Both the position numbers and the translations under genes were made by a program. From Acidobacteriaceae bacterium (GTDB taxonomy: Bacteria; Acidobacteriota; Terriglobia; Terriglobales; Acidobacteriaceae): a stretch of 64,000 bases of DNA. The stretch spans positions 1 to 64,000 of the forward strand of contig CAHJWN010000013.1 in the NCBI GenBank assembly GCA_903642265.1, written 5' to 3'. The notes under the pieces were generated by a model that did no database searches, had not been told where the DNA came from, and was given only the letters and a program-made list of their open reading frames with translations. The stretch's first letter is position 1. Each line of letters opens with the position of its first letter. This document shows, piece by piece, positions 43,993-53,312 of the stretch.

Positions 43993-45006
43993 TTAGTCTC
44001 TGTCGTTCCCCAGAACCGGAATTCCCTGCTGTACGCGGAAAGCAATACTCGCCGCCCGAGCAGCAAAGTCCGATTTGGGATATTGCGCCTTCACCTCGTC
44101 CGCCAGCGCTTTCGTCCGCTCCACAGCAGCATCGGCTTTCTTCCTGTTTTCATCAACCAGGTACATTCCTGCCAGCACCCCTTGCCGGTACGTTGCGTTG
44201 TAGAGCGCCTCAGCAGACTTAGGCCCATTCGGAAATTGCTTCGCATACTTCTCGTACAGTACCGCTTCCATCTCCGGGCACTTTGGCAGCCCCTGCCAGT
44301 CCCCGCACAGCTTGTTGTCCAGCAGGTCATAGGCCGCCATTGCCGCATACCTGGATCCCGGATACTGCTTCATCAGCTTCTTCATTTCGCCTTCATAGAT
44401 CTGCGGCCGAAGATATGCCTCCTGCTCCTTTGCCGAGGGCAGCGTACTCACATCCCTTCGCTCTACCTGCCACCGAACATCGGCCGAGCGCCAAGCCGCC
44501 TCACCTGCCAGCGGCGAGTCAGGATAGTACTCCGCTACGCGCCGATACAGCAGGTGTGCCTGCACCACTGCATCCTTGGGTGCATGCGGTTGCGCAGCTT
44601 CATCTTCTAAATTTGCCGCCGTCCCAAACAAAATCGCATCGCCTCCAATCGTCCCTGGAGCCACGAGACCTTTGTCGCGAATCCACCCCGATGCCGGAAC
44701 CACGTTGTCCTCTGCGCCGAACTCTGGGTTGTCGCTGTCATCCGTCTTGTCGCCAACATCGATGTTGGCGAACACCCGCACCCACGGCCCATTACGATCT
44801 ACCACAACTACCTCGTGCCCCGGCGTGACCAGAGAAATATGCTGCGCCCCGGCATCTGCGCTCACATAAACCGTCGCATCATGTAGCAGCGTCGCCCGGG
44901 CCGACCGGTCATACCCCGACTTATTGTCCTTATCCTTCTTCTGGGCCGCCACCGTAAGCGGAAGCAGCAGACCAAAAGCGCACACCCTCACCGAAAATAA
45001 ACTCAT
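43993..45006 (-). CDS. exported SH3-like/TPR-like envelope protein
   Basis: A 337-residue protein with a signal peptide (FSVRVCAFGLLLPLTVAAQ). An SH3-like beta domain (about residues 35-120: ATLLHDATVYVSADAGAQ ... GHEVVVVDRNGPWVRVF ... GWIRDKGLV) is followed by helical repeats resembling TPR/BamD units (LLYRRVAEYYPDSPLAGEA, YPGSRYAAMAAYDLL, KQFPNGPKSAEAL). SH3 domains of this kind often bind peptidoglycan, and the repeats suggest a scaffold. Function unknown. The alternative GTG at 45033 would add nine residues before the signal peptide. Confidence 0.72.
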   Translation of the reverse strand: MSLFSVRVCAFGLLLPLTVAAQKKDKDNKSGYDRSARATLLHDATVYVSADAGAQHISLVTPGHEVVVVDRNGPWVRVFANIDVGDKTDDSDNPEFGAEDNVVPASGWIRDKGLVAPGTIGGDAILFGTAANLEDEAAQPHAPKDAVVQAHLLYRRVAEYYPDSPLAGEAAWRSADVRWQVERRDVSTLPSAKEQEAYLRPQIYEGEMKKLMKQYPGSRYAAMAAYDLLDNKLCGDWQGLPKCPEMEAVLYEKYAKQFPNGPKSAEALYNATYRQGVLAGMYLVDENRKKADAAVERTKALADEVKAQYPKSDFAARAASIAFRVQQGIPVLGNDRD

Positions 45007-45103
45007 ATGCTCATTAGACGCCACGCTCCACAACCACGAAAGCCGGGTGCCCCATCTTCGCGACAGCCGTATCGTCGCTAAGGTGGGAAGGGCCGCCAGG
45101 GTC

Positions 45104-46123
45104 TTAGAACCCCGCCATCAACCGCGCCTTCAACTCCGCCTCAATATTCCCACCGCTCAGGATCACCACCACCCGCTTTACCTTCGGCAACTCCTCCGCG
45201 TGGAACAACGCGGCCGCGAGCGTCACCGCCCCGCTCGGCTCCGGCACCAGGTCTGTCGCCGTGAGCAGGAACCGCGTCGCCGCGAAGATCTCCTCTTCTG
45301 TCACCGTCAAGATCCCGTCGACATACTTCAGCACGTGTTCAAAATTCAGCTTGCCCAGCGACTGCGTTCGTAGTCCATCGCCAATCGTGCGCGTCGTCTT
45401 TGCCGCCGGCCACTCCACCAGCGTCTTCGTCTCAAAGGATTCCTTCGCATCGCCTGCCAACTCGGGTTCCGCGCCCCAGACCTGCACCCGCGGATCACTC
45501 AGCTTGATCGCCGTCGCGACTCCACTCAGCAGCCCGCCACCACTCACCGGCGACAGTACGAGCACCTTACCCGCGCCACCGGCTTCCTCCAACTGCTCCA
45601 GAATCTCCAACCCGCACGTTCCTTGCCCCGCAACGATTGCCGCATCGTCATACGGCGGGATGATCGCAAAGCCAAACTCGGCTGCAAGTTCCTCCGCCTT
45701 TCGCCTCCTGTCCGAACTCGCATTCCCAACAATCACGATCTCCGCTCCAAGCGCAGCCGTTGCTTCTTTCTTCACCGCGGGAGCATTCTCCGGCATCACG
45801 ATCACTGCCTTCGCCCCCACCGCACGTGCCGCATACGCCACTCCCTGCGCATGGTTCCCACTTGAATACGTGATGAACCCGCGCTCCACCGCGCTTGGAT
45901 CCTGCTCCACTATCGACGCGATCATGTTGTACGCCCCGCGCAGCTTGAAGCTGCCAATCGGCTGTTCGCTCTCCGCCTTCACGTAGAGATCAAACGCCGG
46001 AGCCGCCATCCTCGCACCTGCAAACTGCTCTGCCGAGATTTGGTGCAATCCCGTCCGCACCACGACGCCCGCGGTCCGCCGTCGCGCCGCCTCAAGCTCA
46101 TCAACCCCAACCAAATCGCTCAT
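45104..46123 (-). CDS. threonine ammonia-lyase / serine-threonine dehydratase
   Basis: A PLP fold-type II enzyme of 339 residues. The Schiff-base lysine is Lys60 in GSFKLRGAYN. SSGNHAQGVAYAA and the phosphate-binding SGGGLLSG are in place. Threonine gives 2-oxobutyrate for isoleucine synthesis. The C-terminal regulatory ACT domain of biosynthetic IlvA is absent, so it is the short TdcB-like form and may also act on serine (racemase/dehydratase). It starts 10 bp after the alpha/beta hydrolase gene's stop in the same direction, so co-transcription is likely. Confidence 0.9.
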   Translation of the reverse strand: MSDLVGVDELEAARRRTAGVVVRTGLHQISAEQFAGARMAAPAFDLYVKAESEQPIGSFKLRGAYNMIASIVEQDPSAVERGFITYSSGNHAQGVAYAARAVGAKAVIVMPENAPAVKKEATAALGAEIVIVGNASSDRRRKAEELAAEFGFAIIPPYDDAAIVAGQGTCGLEILEQLEEAGGAGKVLVLSPVSGGGLLSGVATAIKLSDPRVQVWGAEPELAGDAKESFETKTLVEWPAAKTTRTIGDGLRTQSLGKLNFEHVLKYVDGILTVTEEEIFAATRFLLTATDLVPEPSGAVTLAAALFHAEELPKVKRVVVILSGGNIEAELKARLMAGF

Positions 46124-46132
46124 GCAACCAGC

Positions 46133-47413
46133 TTAGCGCCTCACCTCAGCCGCCTGCATCACCTGCGCGAAGAAGTGGATCAGCCGCCACTCATCCAGCA
46201 GCGTAGGCTCGCTGCTCTCAAAATCAATATGCGACATCACCGGGCTGACCAGCACCGCCTTGAGTGACGAGTGCGGCAGCTCCTTCGCCATCCAAAGCGT
46301 CTCTGCCGATGGAATAATGTTGTCCGCCTCGCCATGCAACAGGTAGACCGGTACCGTCAGCGTCTCCAGTCGTCCATGCGGAGAGAGCGCCGCGAGCTCA
46401 CTCCAATGTTTACCGTTCGAAGCCGCCAGCGATGCCTGCGTCTTGGCCGAGTCGGTATCCATCAACTCTGTCGCCTCCGCGCGCTGCGTGGGAGTCAGCG
46501 CCTGCATCGTCAGCTTTTCGGCACCCACATCTTCGTACAAATGCGCTCGCAGTACCGTCCGGATTGCCGCAACATCTTTGGCCGGTACAAAGTCTTCGAC
46601 ATACTCATACTCCAGTACTAGCGGCCCATACTCATGCGGCCTAAGCTGCTCTACAGAGCCATTCGGCCTTGTATCGCGCCCGGTCCGATAGTAATTGGCA
46701 ACCCTGCTCATCGAGTCCTGCGACCCTACTGCAAGTACGAATCTGAATGCATCGACATACTCTGGTCTTCCCGCCGCAACCAGCGCCAGGCCACCCGAGA
46801 AACTCAGCCCTGCAACACCCACCGGCCCACCGGTGCGCCCCGCAAACCACCTCGCAGACTCGCCAATCGTCCGCACAGAACTCGCATCGACGTGGTAGTC
46901 CTTGATGTCCGGCAGCTCAGGCGTGAGCACCCGGATCCCGCAGCTTGCAATCGAAGTCGCAAACGCTTCCAGCCGCGGCTCATCGATCCCCAGGTGATGC
47001 ACGCCATGCAGCACAATCAGCGCCGGAGCATTCGTCATGCCAACCGGCACATACTCGCGCGCCCGCACCACCTGCGCCGCTCCGCCTCCCGTCGAAATCG
47101 AGAAGCTTATGTCTTTCGTTGTAAGAGGCGCACCCATCGTCGGTGCCACGATTGCCGGTACTGGCTGCCCGCCAAGTATCTTCAGGATCGCTACTGCCTG
47201 CAGATGCGACCGCATCGCAGGCCAGCAAGCCAGCTCAAACACCGTCATGCCCGCCAGCAACAAGGCCAGGCATACTACCCGCATTCGCGCTCGGTATATG
47301 TGTGTCCGCCCAGCTGGCAGGCCCCGCAGTGTATGCCTGGAACGTCGCAGCGCTCTGCCCAGCTGCTCGAGCGGAGTGCGACGAGATTTATGAGAGATTG
47401 GCAAACGGCGCAT
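46133..47413 (-). CDS. membrane-anchored alpha/beta hydrolase
   Basis: A protein of about 426 residues. A basic N-terminal stretch is followed by one membrane helix (VVCLALLLAGMTVFELACW). The hydrolase domain has IVLHGVHHLG (oxyanion region), nucleophile GLSFSGG, and the acid/histidine region VYLLHGEADNIIP ... SHIDF. It faces the periplasm if the helix is a signal anchor. The substrate is unknown; esterase-like activity is likely. The start is uncertain: ATG 47413 or ATG 47284, the latter placing the helix at the N terminus. It lies directly upstream of the threonine dehydratase gene. Confidence 0.78.
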   Translation of the reverse strand: MRRLPISHKSRRTPLEQLGRALRRSRHTLRGLPAGRTHIYRARMRVVCLALLLAGMTVFELACWPAMRSHLQAVAILKILGGQPVPAIVAPTMGAPLTTKDISFSISTGGGAAQVVRAREYVPVGMTNAPALIVLHGVHHLGIDEPRLEAFATSIASCGIRVLTPELPDIKDYHVDASSVRTIGESARWFAGRTGGPVGVAGLSFSGGLALVAAGRPEYVDAFRFVLAVGSQDSMSRVANYYRTGRDTRPNGSVEQLRPHEYGPLVLEYEYVEDFVPAKDVAAIRTVLRAHLYEDVGAEKLTMQALTPTQRAEATELMDTDSAKTQASLAASNGKHWSELAALSPHGRLETLTVPVYLLHGEADNIIPSAETLWMAKELPHSSLKAVLVSPVMSHIDFESSEPTLLDEWRLIHFFAQVMQAAEVRR

Positions 47414-47495
47414 GGGTTGTGATGAGCATATAGCCTCGTCACAACCCATGTGCGGATCGAAAAACTAAGAGCGCGCCGGGATCAGATCTCCGGGA

Positions 47496-49157
47496 TCAGA
47501 TCTCCAGGATCACCGGCATGATCAGCGGCCGTCGGCTGGTGCTCTTCTGAATGAACCGCTTCAGATCGTTCCGCACCTTTTCCTTCATCACACCGTAATC
47601 CTGCTTTTCTTCCGTGCTCGAACTGTTCAGCGTCTTCTGCACGATGCTTCGTGCTTCGTTGATAACCTGCTCATCATCGACCGCAAAACCGCGCATCACC
47701 AACTCCGGAAGCCCTTCAACCTGCCCCGTGCTCTTGTTGATCGCAATAATCGGCAGCAGAATTCCATCTTCAGAAAGATGCTGGCGGTCGCGGATCACAA
47801 CATCCTCCACCACCTCGATCGAACCACCGGAATCGATACACACGCGGCCGGTTGTCACCTTGCCGTTCTTCACGGCCGTGTTCTTATCCAGCTCGAGAAC
47901 GTCGCCATCCTCCAGCAGGATCACCTTCTCGACCACGCCCATCGAACCCGCAAGCTCCGCGTGACGCTTCAGGTGACGATAGTCGCCGTGCACCGGGATA
48001 AAGAACTTCGGCCTGACCAGGTTGATCATTAGCCGCAGCTCTTCCTGGCTTCCGTGGCCACTCACATGGATCAGCCCAGCCGTACCATCGTCGTGAATCA
48101 CCTTCGCATCGCGGCGCTCCAGATGGTCGATCATCCGGTAGATCCCTTTTTCATTGCCTGGAATCACCCTGGAACTCAGCAACACCGTGTCGCCCGCATC
48201 GATCTTTGCGAACTTATGGTTGTTGACCGCCGCTCGGCTCAGCGCAGACATCGGCTCGCCCTGTGTCCCCGAAATCATGATGCAGACTTTATCCGGAGCC
48301 ATTTCCTTGATCTGCCCCGGATTGATAATCAATCCCTTCGGTAGATCCAGATATCCCAGGTCCTGCGCAATCTCGGTGGAGTTATCGAGCGACCGCCCGA
48401 TGATCGCTACCTTGCGGCCATGCGTGTGCGCCAGTTCCATCGCCACGCGAATCCGGTGAATCGACGACGAAAAGCAGCTGAAAAACAGCTTCTTCTTGGT
48501 GCTCGCAAAGATCTCATCCAACCGCGGCCTTACCGCTCGCTCGCTTGGCGTGTACCCTGGCCGATCGACGTTGGTTGAGTCCTGCAGCAGCGCCAGGATG
48601 CCCGTCTTGCCCAGCTCCGCAAAGGCCTGCAGATCGAACGGCTTGTTGTCTGGCGGCGAAAGATCAATCTTGAAGTCGCCCGTATGCAGCACCACTCCAA
48701 CCGGCGTATGGATCGCCAGTGCCACGCAGTCCACCAGTGAGTGCGTCACCCGGATCGGCATGATCGAGAACGGCCCCAGCGTAAACCTTCCGCCGGGAAT
48801 CATCTCGATCAGGTCTGCGTCGTCGAGCAACCGATGCTCTTCGAGCTTGCCCTCGACATACGCCAGCGTGAACTCCGTGCCATAAACCGGAACGTTCAAT
48901 TCCGACAAGATCCACGGCAGACCACCGATGTGGTCTTCATGCCCATGCGTCAGGATGATCGCTTTCACCTTCGACCGGTTCTCGGTCAGGTAGCTGATGT
49001 CCGGAACGACGATGTCGACGCCAAGCAGTTCTTCTTCAGGAAACATCAGGCCAGCGTCGATGACAATGATGTCATCCTGCCAGCGGAGGGCCATGCAGTT
49101 CATCCCGAACTCACCAAGGCCCCCAAGGGGAATCATGCGTAATTTATCTTGAGCCAT
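47496..49157 (-). CDS. rnj: ribonuclease J
   Basis: A metallo-beta-lactamase-fold RNase (endo- and 5'-exonuclease) that replaces RNase E functions in mRNA decay and rRNA/tRNA processing. The 553-residue protein has the zinc motif HGHEDHIGG (His71-His76) and an N terminus MIPLGGLGEFGMNCM. The beta-CASP domain (PGYTPSERAVRP, GRKVAIIGRSL, TQGEPMSALSR) and the FIPVHGDYRHLKRH motif C region are present. Its ATG overlaps the stop of the TMEM175-like gene (TGATG), giving translational coupling. A tandem 14-bp duplication sits just after the stop. Confidence 0.96.
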   Translation of the reverse strand: MAQDKLRMIPLGGLGEFGMNCMALRWQDDIIVIDAGLMFPEEELLGVDIVVPDISYLTENRSKVKAIILTHGHEDHIGGLPWILSELNVPVYGTEFTLAYVEGKLEEHRLLDDADLIEMIPGGRFTLGPFSIMPIRVTHSLVDCVALAIHTPVGVVLHTGDFKIDLSPPDNKPFDLQAFAELGKTGILALLQDSTNVDRPGYTPSERAVRPRLDEIFASTKKKLFFSCFSSSIHRIRVAMELAHTHGRKVAIIGRSLDNSTEIAQDLGYLDLPKGLIINPGQIKEMAPDKVCIMISGTQGEPMSALSRAAVNNHKFAKIDAGDTVLLSSRVIPGNEKGIYRMIDHLERRDAKVIHDDGTAGLIHVSGHGSQEELRLMINLVRPKFFIPVHGDYRHLKRHAELAGSMGVVEKVILLEDGDVLELDKNTAVKNGKVTTGRVCIDSGGSIEVVEDVVIRDRQHLSEDGILLPIIAINKSTGQVEGLPELVMRGFAVDDEQVINEARSIVQKTLNSSSTEEKQDYGVMKEKVRNDLKRFIQKSTSRRPLIMPVILEI

Positions 49158-49903
49158 CAACTCTTGAGTTTAGCAGGTAGACCGGCTCCGCCCTCGCTCA
49201 CATGCCGCATCTTCCGCTCCGCCCGTCCCGCTCTCACTCCAATTACGGTCTTCGTCACGCCAATCAGCATGTAAGCGAACCCGGCCCAGCCGGAAAGGCT
49301 TGTTGGCAGCACCATGGCCAGCAGGCAGGACAGTAGCCCGATCCCCGCCGACGCCAGATGATCCAGCATGTAAATCTTCGTCAACTCTCTCTCCAGAGGA
49401 GTCAACTCCAGTTCATCTCGCTGTCTCCACCCATTCCAGTAAAGCGCGGTAAACAGCAGGTAGATGGTCGTAAATCCCAACCCGTAGACGACCAGCAACT
49501 CCACGCTCTGCCGCCCCGTAAGCTGGTTTGGCGAGACGACACCCGTTAGCTGCCCGATAAACAGGCGAAACAGAAACTTCAGCGGATAGACATAGAACAA
49601 CACGACGAACAGCAGCGCCGCATTGATCAGAATCGTTCTAGTGTCGGTCAGTCCGAATCGCTCGAAGAAGAAATAATGCGCGTACCAGATCGTCATCAGC
49701 AGGACGAAGCTGATTGCAAACGGCAGAAAACCCCGCATCAGGTCATGCAATTCATCGTAGGTCTTCGGCACTTCCAGCGACACCACCAGCAGCGTCAGCG
49801 CAAATCCGAACACCACGTCGCTAAAGCCATCGATGCGCGACATCGCGGACCCACGCAAACGAAATCCGTCCCTGCCTGTATGTACGTGAGAATCAACCGC
49901 CAT
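49157..49903 (-). CDS. TMEM175-family (DUF1211) potassium-channel-like protein
   Basis: A 248-residue membrane protein with about six helices. The family signature RxxxFSD is present as RIDGFSD near residue 23, followed by VVFGFALTLLVVSLEV. Bacterial TMEM175 proteins form tetrameric K+-permeable channels with one such six-helix unit per subunit. It is the gene directly upstream of rnj and shares bases with it (TGATG). It is 13 bp after the dapD stop, so it belongs to the lysine/diaminopimelate transcript. Confidence 0.86.
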   Translation of the reverse strand: MAVDSHVHTGRDGFRLRGSAMSRIDGFSDVVFGFALTLLVVSLEVPKTYDELHDLMRGFLPFAISFVLLMTIWYAHYFFFERFGLTDTRTILINAALLFVVLFYVYPLKFLFRLFIGQLTGVVSPNQLTGRQSVELLVVYGLGFTTIYLLFTALYWNGWRQRDELELTPLERELTKIYMLDHLASAGIGLLSCLLAMVLPTSLSGWAGFAYMLIGVTKTVIGVRAGRAERKMRHVSEGGAGLPAKLKS

Positions 49904-49915
49904 CGTTGAGCCAGC

Positions 49916-50770
49916 CTATCGCAGCAAATCTTCTAATGCCAGAGACAACTCCGTCTTCTCGTCGCGATACTTTACAATTACCGGCGTATACACGTTCAGC
50001 CCCCACTCCGCGCCCTTCCCCTTTGTAATCGCACGCGACCCAGCCACCACCACCGCATTCTCCGGGATGATCAGCGGCATCTCCGCCGTCGCCTTCAGAA
50101 CTGTTCCGTTCACTAAGTCATAAACCGGCGTCCCGCGAGTCAGCACTGTTCCAGCAGCCAGCACCGCCTTTCTGCGCACGATCGTGCCTTCATACACACC
50201 GGTATTCCCGCCCACGAGCACGTCGTCCTCGATGATCACCGGGCTCGCGCCCACCGGCTCCAGCACGCCGCCAATCTGGGCTGCTGCTGAAAGATGAACC
50301 CGTTTCCCAATCTGAGCGCAACTTCCCACCAGCGCATGCGAATCAATCATGGTCCCCTCATCCACAAATGCCCCGACATTCACATACGCCGGCGGCATCA
50401 CCACCACACCCTTCGCGAGATAGGCACCAGCGCGGACACTCGAACCACCGGGGACGATGCGAACGCCATTCGCAGCTGCAAACCGCCGCGCCGGGTACGT
50501 TCCCTTATCGACAAACGAAAGCCCACCCTCAGACCCCATCGCCACCATCTGCCCAAGCCGGAATCCCAGCAGAATCCCACGCTTCACCCACGCATTAACC
50601 CGCCACCCGGTCAGGCTCGACTCGTCAGGCTCAGCCGCCCGCAGCGTTCCCGCTTCAAGCGCCGTGCGCAAATCAAGAAATGCCGCCATTGCGTCGTCAT
50701 CGCCAACTGCATCCGTGCCCATCGCAAAGTACTTCTCGATCGTCGCTTCAAGTGACAAAATTCTCTCCAA
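49916..50770 (-). CDS. dapD: 2,3,4,5-tetrahydropyridine-2,6-dicarboxylate N-succinyltransferase
   Basis: Adds succinyl from succinyl-CoA to tetrahydrodipicolinate in the succinylase branch of the diaminopimelate pathway. The 284-residue trimeric left-handed beta-helix enzyme has hexapeptide repeats in about residues 115-225 ([52 protein letters not shown]). The N-terminal helical domain ([20 protein letters not shown]) is present. It shows that this organism uses the succinylase route rather than dehydrogenase or aminotransferase routes. It is separated from dapA by 144 bp holding two palindromes. Confidence 0.95.
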   Translation of the reverse strand: MERILSLEATIEKYFAMGTDAVGDDDAMAAFLDLRTALEAGTLRAAEPDESSLTGWRVNAWVKRGILLGFRLGQMVAMGSEGGLSFVDKGTYPARRFAAANGVRIVPGGSSVRAGAYLAKGVVVMPPAYVNVGAFVDEGTMIDSHALVGSCAQIGKRVHLSAAAQIGGVLEPVGASPVIIEDDVLVGGNTGVYEGTIVRRKAVLAAGTVLTRGTPVYDLVNGTVLKATAEMPLIIPENAVVVAGSRAITKGKGAEWGLNVYTPVIVKYRDEKTELSLALEDLLR

Positions 50771-50846
50771 TAATCATAAGACTGCTATGTCGATATCTCG
50801 GCGTCTAAGTCAATTTTTCGATGAAGCCTGGATGTTTTGCCTAAGG

Positions 50847-50898
50847 GCACGGCTTTAGCCGTGCAACGAGATTAACTGGGGAGCGCGGCTTCAGCCGC
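50847..50898. repeat. pair of REP-like GC palindromes in the dapA-dapD gap
   Basis: Two short palindromes lie 20 nt apart: GCACGGCT-TT-AGCCGTGC (50847-50864) and GCGGCT-TC-AGCCGC (50885-50898). The shared core CGGCTTYAGCCG is typical of dispersed REP-type elements in Terriglobia-like genomes. In the RNA they would form two tight hairpins between dapA and dapD, and could modulate the relative output of the two genes. Confidence 0.6.
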
Positions 50899-50914
50899 TG
50901 AGATACGGTTCCCC

Positions 50915-51835
50915 CTAAAACATTCGCAAATCTTCACCCGTCGGCGGAGCTCCCACCAGCAATCCCAACTCCCCCGCCATTCGCTCCAGCACCCGGTGCG
51001 TAGCCGGCGAAACCGGCACCATCGGCAGCCGCAGCGTATCGTCGATCTTTCCCATAAGCGCCAGCACCCGCTTCACCGGGGCCGGACTGGGCTCCAAAAA
51101 ATTCGCAGCCATCAGCCTCGCATAGTGCCGGTTGATCCTCCGCGCCGACGGCCAATCATTTTCCATCGCTGCCCCGACCAGCGCCGCCATCTGGCCTGGA
51201 ATCTCATTCGACGCCACCGAAATCAGCCCGCATCCGCCCAGCGCTATCACCGGCAAAGCCATGTAATCATCGCCGGCAAACACGGCAAAACTCCGCGGCA
51301 GGATATTCACCAGCTCCGTAATCTGCGCGATGTTTCCGCTCGATTCCTTGATGCCGATGATGTTCTTTTCTTCACTCAGCCGCAGCACCGTCGCCGGTTC
51401 AAGATTTGTCGCTGTTCGTGACGGAATGTTGTAGAGCAGGACCGGCAGGTCCACTGCCCGCGCAATTGCCCGGAAGTGCTGATACTGTCCTTCCTGCGCC
51501 GGCCGATTGTAATAAGGATTGGCCGTCAGAATGCCGTCCAGTCCTCGCACCCCTGCCAACCGCTGCGCCCGAGTCACTGCCTCCGCGGTCGAGTTATGCG
51601 TGCAGCCCGCAAATACCGGTACCCGTCCAGCCGCCGCCCCGACCACAACTTCCACCACCCGCAGCCACTCATGCTCGCTCAGTGCGGACGCCTCGCCTGT
51701 CGTCCCGCACGGCACCAGAAAGCCAATGCCTTCTTCAATCTGCCAGTTCACCAGTGCGCTTAGAGCAGATTCGTCGACACTCCCATCCTTTCGAAAAGGA
51801 GTTACGAGAGCAGTGCCACAACCCATCAAATTCAT
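50915..51835 (-). CDS. dapA: 4-hydroxy-tetrahydrodipicolinate synthase
   Basis: Condenses pyruvate with aspartate semialdehyde, the first step unique to lysine/diaminopimelate synthesis. The 306-residue TIM barrel has GTALVTPFRKDGSVD at the N terminus, the pyruvate-binding CGTTGEASALS, Tyr135 in LLYNIPSRT and the Schiff-base Lys163 in GIKESSGN. It is in the asd-lysC-dapB-...-dapA-dapD block, all read on the minus strand. The upstream 121-bp gap contains a 24-bp tandem repeat. Confidence 0.96.
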   Translation of the reverse strand: MNLMGCGTALVTPFRKDGSVDESALSALVNWQIEEGIGFLVPCGTTGEASALSEHEWLRVVEVVVGAAAGRVPVFAGCTHNSTAEAVTRAQRLAGVRGLDGILTANPYYNRPAQEGQYQHFRAIARAVDLPVLLYNIPSRTATNLEPATVLRLSEEKNIIGIKESSGNIAQITELVNILPRSFAVFAGDDYMALPVIALGGCGLISVASNEIPGQMAALVGAAMENDWPSARRINRHYARLMAANFLEPSPAPVKRVLALMGKIDDTLRLPMVPVSPATHRVLERMAGELGLLVGAPPTGEDLRMF

Positions 51836-51864
51836 AATCTTCGCAGTCTATCCCTTTTGTATGT

Positions 51865-51912
51865 GAAGCGAAGCGGTATACCCGTCAGGAAGCGAAGCGG
51901 TATACCCGTTAG
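51865..51912. repeat. 24-bp tandem repeat, two copies
   Basis: A 24-bp unit beginning GAAGCGAAGCGGTATACCCG is present at 51865-51888 and again at 51889-51912, differing at one base (CAG versus TAG near the end). Each contains the palindromic core GGTATACC. It lies between the dapA start and the aminopeptidase stop. Confidence 0.8.
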
Positions 51913-51956
51913 GAAGACCGCCGCACGAGCAGGGCGCCCGTCCCGCAGGGCAGTGT

Positions 51957-53258
51957 CTAAACCCACTCTCCGCTTCGCATCAACGGCTCAGCTGTTCCGT
52001 TCTTCGCGATTCCATCCACATCCATCGTTCCCGACCCAATCATCCAGTCCACATGGATCAAGCTCGAGTTCGCTCCCAGCGCCGTCAACTCATCTGAACT
52101 CATCTTCTCGCCGCCAATCAGGCATGTCGCATAAGCCTGTCCAAGCGCAATATGGCTCGCTGCATTCTCGTCAAACAGCGTGTTCCAGAACAACACTCCG
52201 CTTTGCGAAATGGGAGAGGAATGCGGCACCAGGGCCACCTCGCCAAGCCTTCTCGCGCCATCATCTGTCGAAATCAACCGGTTCAGCACATCTTCACCGG
52301 CCGTTGCTGTCGCCGAAGTGATCCTGCCACCTTCGAATCTGCAGGTAATGTTCTCGATCAATGTTCCCTGGTGCGACAAGGGCTTCGACGCCCGCACAAA
52401 CCCATCCACCCGATCTTTATGCGGCGTGGTAAAGCACTCCTCGGTCGGAATGTTTGGATTGCAGAAGACTCCATTCCCCGCTTCGCCACCACCGCCTGCC
52501 CAAAGATGATCGTCCGCGAGTCCGACAGTCAAGTCCGTGGTCACTGAGCCGGCCCCATCCTTTGCCTTGAACCGCAATGCGTAAAACCGCTTTTCATTCA
52601 ACAGGTCAACCCGCTTCTTCAAACTTTGCCCATGCCGCTTCCACTCTGCAACCGGATCGCCCCCCGTCACCCGCGAAGCCAGGAAGATTGCATCCCACAA
52701 CCTGGCAACCGCGACATCAACATCCTCGCCAGGGAAGACCAGCTTCGCCCACTCCGGTGTAGCCGCCGCAACAATCGACCAGTTGATCGCATGCTTCGTA
52801 ATCAACTCCATCGCCGGCTTGCCTGCCTTCGAAGCCGCAATGTTCGCCCTTGAAATTTTTGCCGGATCTTCCTTTGCCAGCAGCGCAGGATTTGCTCCAG
52901 CAATTGCCAGCCTCGCCGCACCACTGCGGAACGCCGCCGCCATGGCATCGGCCATCCACTGCGCCGCGTGGTCGAAGCTCGCATCGTCCGCATACTTATA
53001 ACGCGCCAGCACTGACGGATCGTCACCATAGAAGCTCGTCACCAGCAGCGCTCCAGCTTTATACGCATGTTCCGTAATGCGCCGCACCAGCGGCAGCGCT
53101 TCCAACGGGGCCGAGATTAGCAACTCCTGCCCAGCCCGCAGGTTCAACCCCACTCGCACCGCGACTTCGGCAAAACGGTCAAGTTTTTCTTCAAACGAGA
53201 GGGATGCAAACTCAGTTGAGGCGGGGGAGGAAATTGGAAGAACTGCAGAAGCGCTCAT
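51957..53258 (-). CDS. M29-family aminopeptidase
   Basis: A 433-residue metalloexopeptidase of the M29 (AmpS/PepS) family that removes N-terminal residues from peptides in the cytoplasm. Typical features are FEEKLDRFAEVAVRVGLNL at the start and the metal-ligand region GGEAGNGVFCNPNIPTEECF. A C-terminal region follows with ASHIALGQAY and SLIHVDWMIGSGTMDVDG. Two divalent metal ions are expected. Its place between dapB and dapA is unusual for a peptidase and suggests shared regulation with wall-precursor synthesis, or simple gene clustering. Confidence 0.92.
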   Translation of the reverse strand: MSASAVLPISSPASTEFASLSFEEKLDRFAEVAVRVGLNLRAGQELLISAPLEALPLVRRITEHAYKAGALLVTSFYGDDPSVLARYKYADDASFDHAAQWMADAMAAAFRSGAARLAIAGANPALLAKEDPAKISRANIAASKAGKPAMELITKHAINWSIVAAATPEWAKLVFPGEDVDVAVARLWDAIFLASRVTGGDPVAEWKRHGQSLKKRVDLLNEKRFYALRFKAKDGAGSVTTDLTVGLADDHLWAGGGGEAGNGVFCNPNIPTEECFTTPHKDRVDGFVRASKPLSHQGTLIENITCRFEGGRITSATATAGEDVLNRLISTDDGARRLGEVALVPHSSPISQSGVLFWNTLFDENAASHIALGQAYATCLIGGEKMSSDELTALGANSSLIHVDWMIGSGTMDVDGIAKNGTAEPLMRSGEWV

Positions 53259-53312
53259 GCCTTAAAACTAGGCGGCACCGCACCGAAACGCAAGTTCACC
53301 CAATGTGCCGAC

